Shown in pieces: positions 5,709-9,055 of a stretch of 9,055 bases of DNA. Under the pieces are notes generated by a model. It searched no databases and had not been told where the DNA came from. It was given only the letters and a program-made list of their open reading frames with translations. Both the position numbers and the translations under genes were made by a program. Every line of letters begins with the position of its first letter. Position 1 is the stretch's first letter. Source of the stretch: Deltaproteobacteria bacterium (lineage in GTDB: Bacteria > Desulfobacterota > Deferrisomatia > Deferrisomatales > Deferrisomataceae); the NCBI GenBank assembly GCA_013152215.1, contig JAADGT010000159.1, positions 1 to 9,055 on the forward strand, given 5' to 3'.

Positions 5709-6599
5709 ATGACCCACACCGTGTACGAGACGAACCTGGAGGGGCTCCAGCTGGTGAGCCGGGGCAAGGTGCGCGACATCTACGATCTCGGGGAGCATCT
5801 CCTGATCGTGACCACCGACCGGCTGAGCGCCTACGACGTGATCCTGCCCACCCCGATCCCCGGCAAGGGCGAGGTGCTGACTCGGCTGTCGGTCCACTGG
5901 TTCGGCCGCACCCAGGACCTGGTGCCCAACCACCTGGTCTCGGCCGATCCGGCCGAGTACCCTGAACCGGCCCGGCGCCACGCCGAGGTCCTGGCGGGCC
6001 GGAGCATGCTGGTGAAGAAGGCGAAGCCCCTGCCGGTGGAGTGCATCGTGCGGGGCTACCTGAGCGGCTCCGGGTGGAAGGACTACCAGAGGACCGGGGC
6101 GGTGTGCGGCATCCCCCTGCCGAAGGGGCTCCGGGAGTCCGAACGGCTCCCCGAGCCGATCTTCACCCCCTCCACCAAGGCCGAGGTGGGCGACCACGAC
6201 GAGAACATCCCGTTCTCCCGGGTCGAGGAGCTGATCGGTCCAGACCTGGCCCGGCGGGTGCGCGACCTGGCCCTGGCCGTGTACCAGAGGGGCGCGGACG
6301 AGGCGGCCGAGAAGGGGATCCTGATCGCCGATACCAAGATGGAGTTCGGCCTGCTCGGAGACGAGCTGATCCTGATCGACGAACTGCTCACCCCGGACTC
6401 GTCCCGGTTCTGGCGGGCCGCCGACTACCGGGTAGGGGTGCCCCAGGAGAGCCTGGACAAGCAGTACGTGCGCGACTACCTGTCGAGCCTCGACTGGGAC
6501 AAGACGCCGCCGGGCCCGGAGCTACCCCCGGAGGTGGTGGCCGAGACCTCCCGCCGGTACCGGGAGATCCTCGGCATCCTCACCGGACAGCTCCCGTAG
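5709..6599 (+). CDS. purC: Phosphoribosylaminoimidazole-succinocarboxamide (SAICAR) synthase
   Basis: PurC joins CAIR and aspartate using ATP to make SAICAR in de novo purine synthesis (cytoplasm). The 296-residue product shows the N-terminal SRGKVRDIYD strand (residues 18-26) and TTDRLSAYDVILPTPIPGKG with the nucleotide-binding loop. It has the family signature LPVECIVRGYLSGSGWKDYQ (108-127), then KAEVGDHDENIPF and the second signature ADTKMEFG...LIDELLTPDSSRFW (207-235). Length and the long C-terminal part ending YREILGILTG fit the larger, Ade1-like form of about 300 residues rather than the 237-residue E. coli form. GGAGGA at 5697-5702 lies 6 bases before ATG 5709 and supports the start. 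No other pur gene is visible in the window, so purC appears detached from a purine operon here. It converges with the histidine kinase gene, with a 54-base gap and no strong terminator. Confidence 0.97.
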   Translation: MTHTVYETNLEGLQLVSRGKVRDIYDLGEHLLIVTTDRLSAYDVILPTPIPGKGEVLTRLSVHWFGRTQDLVPNHLVSADPAEYPEPARRHAEVLAGRSMLVKKAKPLPVECIVRGYLSGSGWKDYQRTGAVCGIPLPKGLRESERLPEPIFTPSTKAEVGDHDENIPFSRVEELIGPDLARRVRDLALAVYQRGADEAAEKGILIADTKMEFGLLGDELILIDELLTPDSSRFWRAADYRVGVPQESLDKQYVRDYLSSLDWDKTPPGPELPPEVVAETSRRYREILGILTGQLP

Positions 6600-6653
6600 C
6601 CCCAGGAGCCGTTTCCGTCTGGCGTAGGGGGCAAGGGCTGCCCGGTCGCCGAG

Positions 6654-8669
6654 CTAGCCCGCCGAAGGCCCCGAACTCCTGGGAAGCACCAGCTCGAACC
6701 GGCTGCCCCGGCCCAGCTCGGAGCGCACCTCGATCCGGCCACCGTGGGCCCGGGCGACCTGCTGGCAGACGTACAGCCCCAGGCCGGTGCCCCGGTCGCC
6801 CTTGGTGGTGTAGAACGGCTCGAACACCCGGTCGAGGTCCTCGGTCGGGATGCCGGGCCCGGAGTCCTCGACCCACAGGCGCACCCACTCTCCATCGGTC
6901 CGGGTGCCGACGCGGAGGATTCCGGCGTCACCCATGGCCTCGACCGCATTCAACAGCAGGTTGGTGAGCACCTGCTCCACCTGTCCGGGGTCGCAGGTCA
7001 CGGCGGGAAGGCTGGCCCAGTCGGGCTCGATCTCGAACCGTTTCAGCGGCCCGGCGGACACCAGTCGCTCTAGGAGGCCCCGGAACGTGCGCTCCAGGTC
7101 GACGGGCCGGCGTTCGGGGGGGCGGGGACGGGCGAGCTCGGTGAGGTTGCTGGCCAGCAACCGGATCCGGTCCATCTGGGCCCGCAGCACACCGGCCGCC
7201 CGCAGGGCCAAGGCCGGGTCGCCCGGCCGGGTCTCCAGCAGGTCGGCGTACCCGTGCACCGCGGTCACGGCGTTCCGGATCTCGTGAGCCACGCTGCCGG
7301 CCAGCACGGCCGCCGCGGCCTGGCGCTCGCTCCGGGCCAGGGCCCCCCGCAGGGTCTCGACCTCGGTCACGTCCTCCACCAGGTGCAGCAGCTCCGTCTC
7401 CCGGCCGGGCACGCACACCGGCGCCTGGGTGACGAGGAGGGTCCGGCCGTTCCACGTGGTCTCGAACCGGTGGATTCGGCCGGCGGGGAGCTGGTCCCGG
7501 ACGCAACGGCGGCAGATCGCGGTCGGGGTTGCCTCCCGGCATGAGCGGCCCACGGGGTCGGGAACGCCCCAGGTGGCGGCGGCAGCCCGGAACGCCCGGT
7601 TGGCCCGCACGATCCGGCCGTCCGGCCCCGTCGAAAAGATCCAGATCCCCATCTGGTCCAGCAGGGCCTGGACCTCGGCCTCGGCCTGGGCCCGGGCCTC
7701 CACCGCCCGGGAGCGCTCCTGCTCGGCACGCAGCCGGGCCTCGGCCTCCCTCCACAGCCGCCAGACGCCGAACACGCCGAGCACGAACAGGGCCCCGAAC
7801 CCTGCGCTGATCCACCCCTGCACCCGGAGCCGCAGGGGCACGGGCCCCAGCCCGTGGGAGTACACCAGGAACCCGGGCACGCCGGCCGGGAACGGACCGT
7901 AGTGGGCGAACAGGTCGCGCCCCCCGAGGTTGTGGTCGCGGTATCGGAGCCGGCCGGTCTTCCCCGACACGAACCGGCGCCGGGCCTCTCGTTCCCGGGC
8001 CTCGTCCTCGGCCGGCCGGTCGCGGTCGGATCGCTCCCTGGCCTCGATCTGCTCCCAGGTGTGCCCGACGTAGGAGGGGTTGGGGTGCACCAGCAGGGTG
8101 CCGTCGGGGGCGTACACCTCGACGTGGGCGTCACCGGGCAGCTGGGCCTGGTGGAGCACGGCCTTCAGGAGATCTGCCACCGGGGCCGAGGCCCGCACCT
8201 CGGCCTCGAGCTCGGCCAGCGAGAACTCGAGGGTGGGCCGGCCCGAGGGGCCCAGCCGAAACCCCGCCGGGATCGGCCCGGCCTCCGGCGGAGGGGCGAC
8301 CTCGGCCGTCAGGTCCCCCTCGGGGCGTCGGACGAGGCAGGCTGCACGGTTCGCCCCCGATGGCCGGACGCACACCTGGGAGATCCAGGGCTGCACCAGG
8401 GGGACGAAGTCGGCCATACGCTCGGCGAGCCCTTCCGGGCTGCGGACCTGGCTGGCCAGACGGGCCAGGGTGTCGAGCAGGGCCTCGGCGTCCTCGATCC
8501 GTTCCTCCAGAGCCTCTCGGACCACTCGGTCGGCAAAGTCGTCCTGGAGGTGGATCTGCTCCAGCACGGTTCTGGCCGCGCTCCGATGGAACACCCACCC
8601 TGCCGCTGCTCCGACGACGACGAGGAGGGTGCAAACCAGGTACTGAAGGGGCGCCGACCAGCGTCGCAC
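6654..8669 (-). CDS. Membrane sensor histidine kinase: Cache-like sensor, PAS, HisKA, HATPase
   Basis: The product has 671 residues and starts at GTG (complement of 8667-8669) with GGAGGG 5 bases upstream. A first membrane helix (about residues 8-27) and a second (about 285-305) enclose an extracytoplasmic domain. That domain contains VEVYAPDGTLLVHPNPSYVGHTWEQ (183-207), typical of Cache small-molecule sensors. After TM2 comes an Arg/Glu/Ala-rich coiled coil (305-340), then a PAS domain (about 335-440). The PAS domain has three clustered Cys (377, 386, 389; SCREATPTAICRRC). HisKA carries the phosphoacceptor His462 in SVAHEIRNAVTAVHGYADLLE. The HATPase has an N box (Asn570, Asn574 in LTNLLLNAVEAM), a G1 box DSGPGI (602-607), an F box FEPFYTTK and a G2 box GTGLGL (627-632). 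There is no receiver domain and no adjacent response regulator in view, so it is an orphan as far as visible. The HEIRNAV HisKA type resembles kinases that pair with NtrC-like regulators. Ligand and partner are unknown. Confidence 0.95.
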   Translation of the reverse strand: MRRWSAPLQYLVCTLLVVVGAAAGWVFHRSAARTVLEQIHLQDDFADRVVREALEERIEDAEALLDTLARLASQVRSPEGLAERMADFVPLVQPWISQVCVRPSGANRAACLVRRPEGDLTAEVAPPPEAGPIPAGFRLGPSGRPTLEFSLAELEAEVRASAPVADLLKAVLHQAQLPGDAHVEVYAPDGTLLVHPNPSYVGHTWEQIEARERSDRDRPAEDEAREREARRRFVSGKTGRLRYRDHNLGGRDLFAHYGPFPAGVPGFLVYSHGLGPVPLRLRVQGWISAGFGALFVLGVFGVWRLWREAEARLRAEQERSRAVEARAQAEAEVQALLDQMGIWIFSTGPDGRIVRANRAFRAAAATWGVPDPVGRSCREATPTAICRRCVRDQLPAGRIHRFETTWNGRTLLVTQAPVCVPGRETELLHLVEDVTEVETLRGALARSERQAAAAVLAGSVAHEIRNAVTAVHGYADLLETRPGDPALALRAAGVLRAQMDRIRLLASNLTELARPRPPERRPVDLERTFRGLLERLVSAGPLKRFEIEPDWASLPAVTCDPGQVEQVLTNLLLNAVEAMGDAGILRVGTRTDGEWVRLWVEDSGPGIPTEDLDRVFEPFYTTKGDRGTGLGLYVCQQVARAHGGRIEVRSELGRGSRFELVLPRSSGPSAG

Positions 8670-8905
8670 GGGTTCCCTCCGGGCCGAAGACCCCTCTCGT
8701 TTCGGTCAGCCCGGAGCGGCACTTGAGGCGCAGCCCCGGCCTCGCCTACCCTGTGTCGTCGGGAGAGGGGCTGGGGCGGGTCCCCTTCCGACGGAGGGGA
8801 AGGGGCTCGGCGTTGGGCCCGGCCCCGAGCGCTCTGTCGGAGGCTCCTCCTCGGTGTTTTCGAAACGGTCGGGAACAAAGCCGCAGGGAAAGGAGGGCGG
8901 GCACC
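8670..8905. other. Divergent intergenic region with GC-rich inverted repeats
   Basis: These 236 bases separate two divergently read genes and must hold both promoters if each is transcribed locally. I see CCCCTTCC (8782-8789) and GGAAGGGG (8798-8805), an 8-bp stem with an 8-base loop. I also see GCTCGG...CCGAGC arms around 8805-8827 and a near-palindrome GTTTTCGAAAC (8855-8865). On the plus strand CGGCACTTGAGGCGCA (8717-8732) keeps the GG/GC spacing of a sigma54 -24/-12 site but misses several consensus bases. No good sigma70 promoter stands out. There is no convincing protein frame. Confidence 0.45.
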
Positions 8906-9055
8906 ATGGGATGGAGGCGTACCGCCGGGATCGCCGCCGCGGCCTTGGCCTCGCCCATGTTCGGGCTGTGGGCCCGATGGGGCGGATGGCGCCAGGCCAT
9001 GCCGGCGTGGGCCCGCTTCTGCGCCGCGGCCCTGGCCCTCCGGATCGATCGCCGG
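8906..9055 (+). CDS. Start of an unidentified protein, cut by the window end
   Basis: ATG 8906 follows AGGAGG at 8891-8896 (9 bases away) and opens a frame of 50 codons that is still open at the last base. The visible residues begin MGWRRTAGIAAAALASPMFG and continue with a Trp-, Arg- and Ala-rich stretch ending ALALRIDRR. The basic start followed by an Ala-rich hydrophobic run suggests a signal anchor or membrane-associated N-terminus. The pattern of Trp/Arg with a short hydrophobic helix ending in an Arg-Ile-Asp-type strand is reminiscent of the region ahead of the catalytic motif in PlsC-like acyltransferases. That is only a guess, because the catalytic motif would lie outside the window. 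The ribosome site and GC-rich third positions make it a credible gene. Confidence 0.6.
   Translation, partial: MGWRRTAGIAAAALASPMFGLWARWGGWRQAMPAWARFCAAALALRIDRR

Noticed and set aside
6600..6653. Terminator between convergent purC and the kinase gene
   Set aside because: Only a 5-bp GGGCA/TGCCC hairpin (6629-6643) with no T tract on either strand; too weak to call.
1..9055. CRISPR array, insertion sequence, tRNA, phage or defence system
   Set aside because: No spaced direct repeats of CRISPR type, no transposase or integrase frame, no tRNA-like cloverleaf, and every long frame is a housekeeping or signalling gene.

Overview
This window comes from a very GC-rich bacterial chromosome (about 70% G+C judged by eye, with G or C in most third codon positions). 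The order holB, ricT-like PSP1 gene, metG, tatD, and above all the tatD reading frame fused to a radical SAM domain, resemble arrangements I know from deltaproteobacteria (Desulfuromonas/Geobacter-like and deeper Desulfobacterota lineages). That assignment is an inference from gene order, not from a search. Nothing here looks like a phage, plasmid, transposon or defence island; it is mostly conserved housekeeping DNA.

Left part (1-4735): a tightly packed plus-strand operon. The 3' part of holB (clamp-loader delta prime) overlaps a PSP1-domain gene of the RicT/YaaT family. metG (methionyl-tRNA synthetase) follows and shares a GTGA stop/start overlap with a TatD-nuclease/radical-SAM fusion gene. 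A strong intrinsic terminator (4712-4735) closes the operon. Between ricT and metG lie about 200 bases that look intergenic but read as a Lys/Arg/Pro-rich protein tail one frame away from ricT. The simplest reading is a one-base indel in a G5 run at 1551-1555.

Middle (4736-6599): about 380 bases without a protein gene. They hold a structure of about 186 nt with the architecture of 6S RNA: a perfect 17-bp closing stem, a central bubble with a small hairpin on its 3' side, and a perfect 10-bp upper stem. This is followed by an 8-bp tandem repeat and a hairpin next to the ribosome-binding site of greA (transcript-cleavage factor). purC (SAICAR synthase, purine synthesis) follows after a short gap containing a GC-rich nested inverted repeat. 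If the 6S call is right, two RNA-polymerase modulators, 6S RNA and GreA, are neighbours.

Right part (6600-9055): convergent to purC is a membrane sensor histidine kinase (Cache-like sensor, PAS with a Cys cluster, HisKA, HATPase) with no response regulator in view. Beyond a structured 236-base divergent intergenic region, a plus-strand gene begins at 8906 and runs off the end.

The points most worth following up are the displaced ricT tail, the unannotated 6S-like RNA, and the TatD-radical SAM fusion, whose substrate is unknown.
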